Part shown: piece after piece, positions 1-7,401 of the stretch
How positions within the stretch are numbered: position 1 is the stretch's first letter
Layout: each line of letters opens with the position of its first letter
From: Kordia sp. TARA_039_SRF
GTDB taxonomy: Bacteria; Bacteroidota; Bacteroidia; Flavobacteriales; Flavobacteriaceae
Length of the DNA stretch: 64,000 bases
Assembly: GCA_006383075.2 (NCBI GenBank)
Contig: SMNH02000004.1
Location: 310,001 to 374,000, forward strand
Reading direction: 5' to 3'
The notes under the pieces: model-generated
Database searches by the model: none
The model's input: only the letters and a program-made list of their open reading frames with translations
Told to the model about the DNA's origin: nothing
Translations under genes and position numbers: made by a program

Positions 1-1010
1 GCGGAAGCGAAAAAAAACCTACTCCAGCGAAGTTTACACTAGAAGTTGAAGGAAAAACGAATAAATTTCAGCTAAATACTAGCTTGAAAGCGAAAGTTGT
101 CAACGTAAATAACGGTCCTATTGAAGCAGTTGAGTATACTTTGAACAATCAAAAATTGACAAATTCGAGCACAAATCCTGCTGTTTTGGAAACTACAATT
201 CCTGCGGATATGTTGCTCGGAAAACAATTATTGAAAGCTTCTGTAACGTATGATGGCGGAAAAACAGTTCCTGTAAAGACCAATATCATAGTATTATCAA
301 CCACAAAACCGAAAATTTATACGTATAAGATTATCAATACGTATCCGCACGATAATAAAGCATACACGCAAGGATTGGAATTTTATAGAGACACACTTTT
401 TGAAAGCACAGGACAGCGAGGACAATCTTCGTTACGTAAAGTTGATTTTAAAACAGGGAATGTGTATCAAAAAATCGCTTTAGAAAACAAATATTTTGGT
501 GAAGGTATTACCGTATTAAATGATACGTTGTATATGCTAACTTGGCAGGCAAACACCGGCTTTGTGTTCAATCCTGATAATTTAAAAAAGTTGCGAACGT
601 TTTCATACCGAAAAAGCAAACAAGGTTGGGGATTGTGCTCCGACGGCGAAAAACTATTTAAAAGTGACGGTACCGAAAAAATCTGGATTTTAGATCCGAA
701 AACGTTGCAAGAGCAATATGCAATTCAAGTGTGTGACAATAAGAACACATATGTAAAGTCAAACGAATTGGAGTTTGTGGACGGAAAAATTTATGCCAAC
801 AGCTATCAAAAACCAAGTATCATGATTATCAATCCGAAAAATGGTGCTTTGGAAGGTTTGGTCGATTTTAGAGGTTTGAAAGAAAAAACAACCGTACTTC
901 CTTCAACCGATGTTTTTAACGGAATCGCTTATCATCCTACAAGAAAAACGTTTTTTGTAACAGGAAAATACTGGGACAAGATGTTTGAAGTAGAGATTAT
1001 GGAGAAGTAG
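1..1010 (+). CDS. glutaminyl-peptide cyclotransferase (5' end outside window)
   Basis: Partial: the reading frame is open back to base 3, so the true start and probable signal peptide lie upstream; the TTG at 84 is only an internal codon. About 335 residues are visible. The second half matches the bacterial glutamine cyclotransferase family (beta-propeller type, Glu_cyclase_2), with the hallmark stretch YPHDNKAYTQGLEF followed by FESTGQRGQSSLRKVD. The family cyclises N-terminal Gln to pyroglutamate in exported proteins. The first ~100 residues look like an extra beta-sandwich domain, as in other flavobacterial members. It ends with TAG just before the mobile region and is probably the last core gene on this side. 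Confidence 0.85.
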   Translation, partial: GSEKKPTPAKFTLEVEGKTNKFQLNTSLKAKVVNVNNGPIEAVEYTLNNQKLTNSSTNPAVLETTIPADMLLGKQLLKASVTYDGGKTVPVKTNIIVLSTTKPKIYTYKIINTYPHDNKAYTQGLEFYRDTLFESTGQRGQSSLRKVDFKTGNVYQKIALENKYFGEGITVLNDTLYMLTWQANTGFVFNPDNLKKLRTFSYRKSKQGWGLCSDGEKLFKSDGTEKIWILDPKTLQEQYAIQVCDNKNTYVKSNELEFVDGKIYANSYQKPSIMIINPKNGALEGLVDFRGLKEKTTVLPSTDVFNGIAYHPTRKTFFVTGKYWDKMFEVEIMEK

Positions 1011-1146
1011 GCTTTTTGGGTGTTGATTGCTAACTGCTAGTTAGTTTATTGATTTTCGGTAAATTTATTTTCAAACGCCCTATTTATAAGGACTTACGCT
1101 TTTTTTCTTAAAATCCTATTTTCTTGATTTTTATAAGAGTACCGCC

Positions 1147-1160
1147 AAAGAGTACCGTTT
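1147..1160. repeat. left copy of 14-bp direct repeat, candidate attachment-like site
   Basis: The sequence aaagagtaccgttt occurs here and again, exactly and in the same orientation, at 12971-12984. Each copy is part of a pair of AGAGTACC motifs spaced 13 bp apart (1136 and 1149 here; 12973 and 12986 there). This copy lies about 10 bp beyond the original 3' end of a tyrosine recombinase gene, the usual place for an att site. That it is an attachment site is inference. Confidence 0.35.
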
Positions 1161-1169
1161 TCTAGTTTT

Positions 1170-1949
1170 TTAATCTTCAAATATATCTAATTCTTTGATG
1201 GCTTTGTCTACGATTCGCTCGTCAATAGTGTTTTTTCAAGACTGTATCTGTTGCGTGCGAAGATAGACGTTTTGCATCTCCTTTCAAAGTGGATGATAGA
1301 TAGGTCAAATATGTTTTTCTAAGGCATTTAAATTGTAATTCTCTACCTGTGTTTAATTGCTTGTAGAAATGTGAGAATCCTAATGATAAAGCATCATTCA
1401 TTGATTTGGTGGATGATGCTGTTCTTTTGTCTGGATTTAAAAGATATCTATCCTTTCCTTTGTTCATGTCATATCCTAAGCGATATAAGATGTTTTTTAA
1501 ACTTTTTGTTACTGGAACTATCTTTGGTGGAACGTTCTGATTGAAGTACTCTCCTTTTTTTCTCTTTACTTTGAGATTGGGAACTTCTATGTAAACTGGT
1601 TCGCCTTTCTTTTCGCGAATCATATTCCATTTGAGTCCGACTACTTCTTCACGCCTACCACCTGTGTGCAAAGCTAGTTCTAAAGCATCTTTTAAATATA
1701 GCTTGTATCTGTTTCGTTTGTAATTGCCTTGAATTTCTATTTCATTTTCGGGTTTTATGATTTTTAATAGGTTTTTAAATTCTTCTTTTGTGATTGTATC
1801 ACGTTTGACCATGACAGGAATCATTCTCACCTTTTCAAAAGGGTTTTTCATATTTATATTATACCTATCAATTGCCCAGCTAACAAACGTTTTTAAAACG
1901 CTCATTTTACCGTTGTAGGTATTTCCTTTGTAATTCCTATCAACTAATA
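1170..1949 (-). pseudogene. tyrosine recombinase/phage-type integrase, truncated and frameshifted
   Basis: A clear C-terminal catalytic domain of a Bacteroidota tyrosine recombinase. The first catalytic Arg is in TGGRREEV, the HxxR box has become FKCLRKTY, and LSSHATDTVLKKHY ends in the nucleophilic Tyr. The ATG-started part spans 1222-1905. The same frame is open upstream to the IS boundary near 1949 (residues LLVDRNYKGNTYNGK precede the Met) and reads like the end of the SAM-like core-binding domain, so the N-terminal half was lost at the IS junction. TGA follows the catalytic Tyr directly. The next frame continues IDERIVDKAIKELDIFED to a TAA at 1170, so a 2-nt loss after the Tyr codon removed the original tail. 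Almost certainly inactive. Confidence 0.8.
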
Positions 1950-2865
1950 AACCCGAGTTTCCAAAAAAAGTGGAGCAAATAAGTTCATTATTTTTGATTA
2001 TCTAACATCAAAAACAAACTCAAAATGCTCTAAGACAAAGTTATAGCTATATATTGTACCATAGATGATATCCTAATAAAAATGGAACACCAAGAACATA
2101 ACAACAGAAAATGTACAGACAGTCAAGTACTTACTGTAGGGATAGTTTCTGCTATGTTCTTTGGAGGGAATCAAACAACAGCACTCTGGTATATGCGAAG
2201 CCATATTTTTGATAATATGCTCAAAAAGAGTGGATTTACTAAGCGTTTACATAAACTCAAAGAATTGTTAATGAATATTTTCTTTAGTATTGGCAGAATC
2301 TTCAAATATATCCACTGTGAGATGGAATATATTATAGACTCATATCCTGTCAAAGTATGCCATAACATACGCATTAAGCGTTGTAAATTACTCAAAGGCG
2401 AAGAATATCGTGGTTATAATGCTTCCAAGCGAGAGTACTTTTATGGATTTAAAGTACAATTAATTACCACTAAAGAAGGCATTCCTGTGGAAATGTATTT
2501 TGTAGAAGGCAAATAACATGACTCACAAATATTACAACGAATGTATCATGATTTGCCAGCAGAAAGTTCGCTATATGGAGATAGTGGTTATACTGATTAT
2601 CAACTTTAAGACCTGTTCAAAGAGACAGAACAAGTTCATTTACATATCGCTAGAAAGAAAAACTCAAAAAGAAAAGACAAACCTTATGTAGCTTATATTA
2701 AAGAAGCTATGAGAAAGATAATTGAAACTTCTATAAGTCAGATTACGAGTCTTATGCCTAGACATATAAATACTGTTACTGCTAATGGATTCATAATCAA
2801 ACTTATCCTATTTGTGATGGCTTTTCAAATTAAAAATATAATCTGAATTATAGGAAACTCGAGTT
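1950..2865 (+). mobile_element. IS982-family insertion sequence, degraded (about 916 bp)
   Basis: Bounded by 13-bp terminal inverted repeats: aacccgagtttcc at 1950-1962 and ggaaactcgagtt at 2853-2865 (12 of 13 positions complementary). The single gene inside encodes an IS982-type DDE transposase. No perfect target duplication is visible. The flanks ACTAATA (1943-1949) and ACTTAGA (2866-2872) agree at 5 of 7 positions, which is inconclusive. Each flank is a different truncated integrase, so the IS sits at a rearrangement junction or at an old insertion with later decay. Confidence 0.85.
2025..2846 (+). pseudogene. IS982-family transposase with three in-frame stop codons
   Basis: Read through from ATG 2025 to TGA 2844 this gives about 273 codons, close to a full IS982 transposase. 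It contains the signatures IDSYPVKVCHNIRI, EEYRGYNASKREYFYGFKV and LYGDSGYTDYQL. Three in-frame TAA codons break it: at 2031 (codon 3), 2514 (before HDSQ) and 2607 (before DLFKE). Each can be explained by one substitution in a Lys or Glu codon. The longest intact piece is 2082-2516 (144 residues). It lacks the C-terminal part of the DDE catalytic fold, so the copy cannot transpose on its own. Confidence 0.85.
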
Positions 2866-3261
2866 ACTTAGAAGAAAGCAAAATACATATTGTAGCTGCC
2901 AAAGGCAAAAAAGATAGATATGTCGCTTTAGCTGAAAGAACTAAAAAACTTATCAAAATTTATACTGAAAAATATGCTCCAGAGCAGTATCTTATTGAAG
3001 GTCAAAAAGGGGGCAACCGCATCAAGTATTCGCAAGTTTTTAAATAAATATACCGCCAATGTTAGGATTACGAAAAAAGTCACTCCGCATACACTAAGAC
3101 ACAGCTTTGCAACGCATTTATTAGAAAAAGGCATAAGTTTACGATACATACAATATATATTGGGACACCAAAACTCAAAAACCACAGAAATCTATACACA
3201 TATCACACAAACAGGTATTGAAAACATAAAAAATCCTTTAGATGATTTTGACTTTGAATGA
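2866..3261 (+). pseudogene. XerC/D- or integron-type tyrosine recombinase, C-terminal fragment with frameshift
   Basis: Reading from the IS edge, the translation gives ESKIHIVAAKGKKDRYV (the conserved Lys beta-hairpin), then LIEGQKG. In the next frame it continues [12 protein letters not shown] to [27 protein letters not shown] and TGA at 3259. These are the Lys, HxxR, GH and nucleophilic Tyr motifs of XerC/D and IntI-like recombinases. The N-terminal domain and first catalytic Arg are missing at the IS junction. One extra G in the run at 3009-3013 explains the frameshift. The cassette-like array begins about 60 bp downstream, so the intact ancestor may have been its recombinase; that link is inference. 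Confidence 0.75.
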
Positions 3262-3323
3262 AAATAGTGTAGCTTTAAAAATAACTAAATTTGAATAGAT
3301 ATAAAGGTTTGGTTATAGCAGAA

Positions 3324-3359
3324 ATAACAGGAATTCCTGTTATACATACGTTGGCAAAC
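3324..3359. repeat. cassette boundary site a (hairpin plus GTTGGCAAAC core)
   Basis: A perfect 20-bp palindrome, ataacaggaattcctgttat (3324-3343), is followed by GTTGGCAAAC at 3350-3359, 11 bp before the start codon of the first cassette gene. The 10-mer is the exact reverse complement of GTTTGCCAAC at 4358-4367 on the other side of that gene. It could be the integration-proximal (attI-like) site or the right half of a preceding attC-like site. Confidence 0.55.
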
Positions 3360-3370
3360 ATTAGAACCGA

Positions 3371-4174
3371 ATGACACTAATAATATCTTGGATTGGAGTT
3401 GATGATAAAAAAGATGGAAAAGAAATCTCTTCTATTTACATTGCTTCCGATAGTAGATATACTTGGGGAAACTCGGAAAAATTTGATAATGGAATTAAGG
3501 TTTTTGGTTCAATCAAATTTCCTGAAATCTTTGGGTTCTGTGGTGATGTATTATTTCCTTCAACGGTTTTAGGACAATTAATCCCACAAATTGACAACGG
3601 AATTCTAATTGATGAAAAAGATAGCTGTGAACGTAAAAATGAAAAGGTTAACAGTTTTATATCTTCCTCTTTGGAATTATATCCTAAAAAATTTCTTGGG
3701 AATACCTTTACAATTTTACACGCAACAAGAGTTGAAAAAGATTTTAGACTTTATAAAACCACATATAATAAAAATGACGGATTGAAAAACCAAGAAATAG
3801 AATTACCTAGAATTTCGACAAAAGTTTTTAGTGGTGGTTCGGGAAGTTCAGAATTCGACAAAAAATGGCTTAAATGGAATGAGGAAAAACACAATGATTT
3901 TAGAACAAGTCGTGCTGTTTATCATTGTTTAGACCAAACTTTAAAGACTATAAAAGATAAAAGAACAGGAGGCTTACCTCAAATTGTAGGTCTATACAGA
4001 ATTAAGAATACTCGACTATTTGGAATAATTGAAAATGGAACTAAATATGTTTATGGCAAAGAAAGTTCCGAAGATATAAAATCAGAAAAGATTGAATGGC
4101 GTAATGAAAATTTTGAAAGAATGAACCCTAAAACTTTGAAAATATTAGAAGGTGCTCAAAGGCAGCCTTCTTAA
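3371..4174 (+). CDS. proteasome-like Ntn-hydrolase protein, cassette gene
   Basis: 267 residues, no signal peptide, so cytoplasmic. The N-terminus MTLIISWIGVD followed by IYIASDSRYTWG resembles proteasome beta/HslV subunits. Thr2 would be exposed by Met removal, Asp27 lies in ASDSR and Lys43 in IKVF. The Asp-to-Lys spacing of 16 equals that of proteasomal Asp17 and Lys33; the longer Thr-to-Asp gap would need a loop insertion. No family name is recognised with certainty and the substrate is unknown. It stands alone between two cassette boundary sites, with its ATG 11 bp after site a, the usual arrangement of an integron cassette gene. It is not co-oriented in any operon. Confidence 0.7.
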   Translation: MTLIISWIGVDDKKDGKEISSIYIASDSRYTWGNSEKFDNGIKVFGSIKFPEIFGFCGDVLFPSTVLGQLIPQIDNGILIDEKDSCERKNEKVNSFISSSLELYPKKFLGNTFTILHATRVEKDFRLYKTTYNKNDGLKNQEIELPRISTKVFSGGSGSSEFDKKWLKWNEEKHNDFRTSRAVYHCLDQTLKTIKDKRTGGLPQIVGLYRIKNTRLFGIIENGTKYVYGKESSEDIKSEKIEWRNENFERMNPKTLKILEGAQRQPS

Positions 4175-4220
4175 AGAAGCAACTCCCTGACTCTCCACAA
4201 ATTTCATTTTTTATTTCAAT

Positions 4221-4350
4221 TTGGGGAGGTCGAGGTGGCGGGCAGTCGTTTGATTGCCTTCAGGGTATTTAAAAGCCAACTGTGGTGTAATTAGATAGCA
4301 CGTCCGTAACTAAACGGAAAGTCCCGGGGCGGAACCGGGCGGCTTTTAAA
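4221..4350. other. GC-rich structured segment behind cassette gene 1
   Basis: About 130 bp that is strikingly richer in G+C than anything nearby (runs such as ggggaggtcgaggtggcggg and cccggggcggaaccgggc). It includes the tRNA-like sequence listed separately. It lies between the stop of the Ntn-hydrolase gene and the next cassette boundary, so it belongs to the first cassette. Composition suggests a different origin from the host genome. Confidence 0.5.
4271..4347 (+). ncRNA. tRNA-like sequence (degenerate or pseudo-tRNA)
   Basis: 77 nt, exactly tRNA length. The ends pair as a perfect 7-bp acceptor-like stem (AAAAGCC 4271-4277 with GGCTTTT 4341-4347). Inside are a D-arm look-alike (GTGTAATTAGATAGCAC), a TCCG/CGGA stem around TAACTAAA, and a CCCGG/CCGGG stem with 7-nt loop GGCGGAA in the T-arm position. 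Against a real tRNA: the anticodon loop has 8 nt, the T-loop lacks the TTC motif, and the D-arm register leaves extra bases after the acceptor stem. A decayed tRNA, a tRNA mimic or just a hairpin are all possible. Confidence 0.3.
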
Positions 4351-4357
4351 AAATAAC

Positions 4358-4494
4358 GTTTGCCAACATTGTATAAAAATAATAGCGATTTAATCGCCAA
4401 AACGAAAGTAAGTAAATATAAAAAAGGTCTGTGTTTAACCGAAAAGTAAGTGAGTAAAATCCGCTACTATTCTTATACGAGACCGTTGTAAAAC
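4358..4494. repeat. cassette boundary site b, attC-like hairpin
   Basis: 137 bp between the two cassette genes. The outer boxes are GTTTGCCAAC (4358-4367) and GTTGTAAAAC (4485-4494). The inner arms gtataaaaataatagcg (4371-4387) and cgctactattcttatac (4462-4478) pair at 15 of 17 positions, so the region can fold into one long imperfect hairpin with a large loop, as attC sites do. The left box complements the start of the preceding cassette and the right box complements the end of the next one. The boxes do not fit the classical RYYYAAC/GTTRRRY consensus exactly. Confidence 0.6.
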
Positions 4495-4509
4495 ATCTTA
4501 AAAGAACCT

Positions 4510-5742
4510 ATGAAACACCTTTTTATACTTATATTTTTTGGAATCATTAGCACTTTTAGTTTTGCCCAATGCAATCCCGAATTGAAAAACTATGCTGTAG
4601 GATTTAATGAAATAAAAGCAAGTTCATTTTCCTTTCTTGACAGTTCGCTTAATAATGTCAGAATTGTAGGTTACGGAGAAGATACTCACGGAACTGCTGA
4701 ATTCACGGTTCTCGCAAAAGAATTAATGAAATATTTATCCGATAAACACGGATTTAAAATTCTAATTATAGAAACGGGTTTTGGAGAAGGACAATACCTA
4801 AACGACTATATTCAAGGAAAAAGAAGTGACCTAAAAACCATTTTGGATAAGCATAATTCAACTTGGCGATATAAAACAAAAGAGTTTTATCAATTGATGA
4901 ATTGGTTAAAGGAATACAATAAGAACAATTCTGATAAGATTAACATATATGGTTGCGAAATGCAATATGTAATTTCAGATGTCAATAGAATTAAGGAATA
5001 TCTGAAAAAAGTAAATTCTAATTATCAAATAGATGGATTTGAAAAACATTTATGGCAACCAATTGAAGAAAGCGAGAAAACAGATTATTATATTTCTTAT
5101 GCAAAACTAAAAAAGCATTTTATTGAAAATTATGAAGCTTTCAAAAACAAGTCGTCAGAAAAAGAATTTGAATTAGCCTATCAACACATAGCTGTTTTAG
5201 GGCAATTTGTAACAGCTATCAATCAAAACGTAGAACAACGAAAACACGATTTTAGAGACATCTATATGGCAGAAAATATTGAATGGATTTTAAATTTCCA
5301 CGGAAATGAATCTAAAGCACTTTATTGGGCACATAACGCTCACGTTGGTGATTGGATCGATAACGGAATCGTAGATGTTACTGGACATCAGTTGAGTAAA
5401 AGATACGGGAATTCCTATTTTAATATAGCCACAGATTTTGGAACTGGAGAGTTTTTAGCTTTTTCTCAAGATTGGAAAATGGAAACTTTTAGCTATGATA
5501 AGGTTTTAGAAAACACATTTACAGAATGCTTAAAAAGCTTTGGAAGTCCGAATACATTTTTGAACTTCCGAGAAGCACGAAAAAATAAAGAATTAGCTGA
5601 ATATCTAAATTCAGAATTGACTACAATGAGTGGAGCTGGAGCACAAGCGAGAAGTAGTCATACAGAAACTAAAGAAATTGGAAAATCTTTTGATGCAATT
5701 ATATATTTAGATAAAACCAGTAAAATCAATTGGGCAGAATAA
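4510..5742 (+). CDS. erythromycin-esterase-like hydrolase, secreted, cassette gene
   Basis: 410 residues starting with a signal peptide that ends near FSFAQ20. It belongs to the erythromycin esterase superfamily (PF05139): GYGEDTHG at 55-61 holds the Glu and the His (His60) that corresponds to the general base of EreB, IETGFGEG at 87-94 holds a second conserved acid, and a later AHNAHVGDW block supplies further active-site His. EreA/B hydrolyse the macrolide lactone. Chromosomal relatives often have unknown substrates, so resistance is not proven. The gene lies alone between boundary sites b and c, its 10-mer ends being GTTGTAAAAC and GTTTTACAAC. Integron cassettes are known carriers of ere genes elsewhere. 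Confidence 0.82.
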   Translation: MKHLFILIFFGIISTFSFAQCNPELKNYAVGFNEIKASSFSFLDSSLNNVRIVGYGEDTHGTAEFTVLAKELMKYLSDKHGFKILIIETGFGEGQYLNDYIQGKRSDLKTILDKHNSTWRYKTKEFYQLMNWLKEYNKNNSDKINIYGCEMQYVISDVNRIKEYLKKVNSNYQIDGFEKHLWQPIEESEKTDYYISYAKLKKHFIENYEAFKNKSSEKEFELAYQHIAVLGQFVTAINQNVEQRKHDFRDIYMAENIEWILNFHGNESKALYWAHNAHVGDWIDNGIVDVTGHQLSKRYGNSYFNIATDFGTGEFLAFSQDWKMETFSYDKVLENTFTECLKSFGSPNTFLNFREARKNKELAEYLNSELTTMSGAGAQARSSHTETKEIGKSFDAIIYLDKTSKINWAE

Positions 5743-5748
5743 AAAAAC

Positions 5749-5860
5749 GTTTTACAACAATGGTAACCGTTGCACAACCCAATAATTCAACAAAACATAA
5801 AAAACGATTTACCAACAATGTATAACCGCAATTACTATGGATTCGACTACGTTATAATCT
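5749..5860. repeat. cassette boundary site c, shortened, plus remnant of a further site
   Basis: GTTTTACAAC (5749-5758) closes the esterase cassette. After only 10 bp, GTTGCACAAC (5769-5778) opens what looks like an empty cassette of about 40 bp. GATTTACCAAC (5806-5816) with the arm tgtataaccg (5819-5828) and a partly matching gttataat (5851-5858) follows, resembling half of another hairpin site. The array then stops against the terminator of the efflux operon, so this looks like the degraded distal end. Confidence 0.5.
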
Positions 5861-5863
5861 ACA

Positions 5864-5902
5864 AAAAAACGCTCTAAAGTCAATGCTTAAGAGCGTTTTT
5901 TA
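5864..5902 (-). terminator. intrinsic terminator of the RND efflux operon
   Basis: Stem aaaacgctct / agagcgtttt with a 14-nt loop and T-runs on both strands, 60 bp beyond the stop of the TolC-like gene. Confidence 0.75.
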
Positions 5903-5964
5903 TTTTAGATGAAATCGTTGACAAAAGTACAACTTCCAACTGCGTTTAGCGTTGTAACAGAATC

Positions 5965-7401
5965 TTATTTCCATCCACCGCCTAAGGCTTTGTAGAGCAG
6001 AATCATCGCAATGAATTGTTCTTTTTTAGTGTGAATTAATTCATTTCTGGCTTCTAATGCATCTCGTTGTGTTAATAATACTTCCATATAATCTGCTCTT
6101 GCCGATTGAAAGAGTTGATTGGCAATCGAAATTGATTCTGTGAGCGAAGCGACTTGCTGCTTTTTTAAGTCGTAACTTTTATTCAAGTTTTCAATGTTTG
6201 AAAGTTGATTCGTTACTTCTTGATACGCGTTGAGCAAAGTTTGTTCGTACTCATATACTGCTGCCGTTTGCTGTGCGTTGGCATTTTCATAGTTTGCTTT
6301 TATGGCGTTTCTATTAAGTAAAGGCGCTACTGCATCTGCTGCCAAGGAATATAGCAATGACGAAGGCATTTTTAGCAGATTTTTAGCATCGAACGATTCA
6401 TATCCCAAACGCCCATTGATGCCAAAAGAAGGATAAAAGTTAGCACGCGCCACTTTAATGTTGAGCTTACTAGCAGCAAGTTCTAATTCTGCTTTTCTAA
6501 TATCAGGTCTGTTTTCTAGTAATTGTGACGGAATTCCCGCATTTACTATACTTGGGTTAGTGTCAATGAAATTAGTAGAAGTACGCGTGATTTTTTGTGG
6601 CATTCGTCCGACTAAAAAGTTGATTTTATTTTCAGTTTCTACTATTTTTTGACGCACGATGTAAAGCTCACTCTGATTCTTCTTGACTTCCGCTTCAAAT
6701 CGTTTGATTGCTAATGAATTTACACGCCCAGCTTCTTTTAAATCCTCTATAATCTCTAATATATCTTTTTGAATATTTATATTTTTTTCGAGATTTTTCA
6801 GTTCATTATCCAATGCCAGTAGTTCATAGTATGAATTTGCAATCTCTGCTACTAGATTTGTGACGACTAAATTTTTTCCTTCCACTGTTGCTAAGTATTC
6901 CATGACAGCTACTTTTTTCGCATTGCGGAGTTTTTTCCACACATCCAATTCCCAAGAAACATGAAGTCCTACATTGAAATTCGCCAACGGTTCTGGAAAC
7001 TCTTTTTCCTCTTCGATATTAAGATTTTCCTCTACTGCTCCATTTCGCGTGAAGCGACCTACTTTTTCTAGTTCGGCACTAGTTCCCAATTTTACAAAAG
7101 GTAAGTATTCTCCTTTTCGAACTTGTATTTCATTTTGTGCCATCACTATTTTTTGCAGTAGTATGTTGATTTCTTTATTGTTTACCAATGCCGAATCAAT
7201 CAAGGAGACAAGGTTTTCATCTTCAAAAAAAGTTCTCCAACTAATAGCACTTGTATTTAGCGTATCCGTTTCTTTAGCTTTATAGACTTCAGGAAGTGGA
7301 TTATTTACCTCTTTCTGCACTATTTTCGGAATGGCACATGATTGTATTATTAAAAATAATACTAACAATGCTCCTATTTTCAATATATATTTATTTTTCA
7401 T
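5965..7401 (-). CDS. TolC/OprM-family outer-membrane efflux lipoprotein
   Basis: 478 residues with a lipoprotein signal (lipobox LIIQSC, Cys22). It has the duplicated coiled-coil architecture of NodT-type outer-membrane factors: SYYELLALDNELKNLE in the first half and LENRPDIRKAELELAASKLNIKVARANFYPS in the second, the RPD(I/V) box being typical. It forms the trimeric outer-membrane channel of an RND pump. The start overlaps the end of the RND transporter gene by 11 bp, so the two are translationally coupled in the order adaptor, transporter, channel. The ATG follows directly and agrees with the lipoprotein signal. Confidence 0.92.
   Translation of the reverse strand: MKNKYILKIGALLVLFLIIQSCAIPKIVQKEVNNPLPEVYKAKETDTLNTSAISWRTFFEDENLVSLIDSALVNNKEINILLQKIVMAQNEIQVRKGEYLPFVKLGTSAELEKVGRFTRNGAVEENLNIEEEKEFPEPLANFNVGLHVSWELDVWKKLRNAKKVAVMEYLATVEGKNLVVTNLVAEIANSYYELLALDNELKNLEKNINIQKDILEIIEDLKEAGRVNSLAIKRFEAEVKKNQSELYIVRQKIVETENKINFLVGRMPQKITRTSTNFIDTNPSIVNAGIPSQLLENRPDIRKAELELAASKLNIKVARANFYPSFGINGRLGYESFDAKNLLKMPSSLLYSLAADAVAPLLNRNAIKANYENANAQQTAAVYEYEQTLLNAYQEVTNQLSNIENLNKSYDLKKQQVASLTESISIANQLFQSARADYMEVLLTQRDALEARNELIHTKKEQFIAMILLYKALGGGWK

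Noticed and set aside
3324-5860. Classical integron with IntI and canonical attC sites
   Set aside because: Boxes do not match RYYYAAC/GTTRRRY and the recombinase fragment lacks the region where the IntI-specific insertion could be recognised with certainty; reported as integron-like only.
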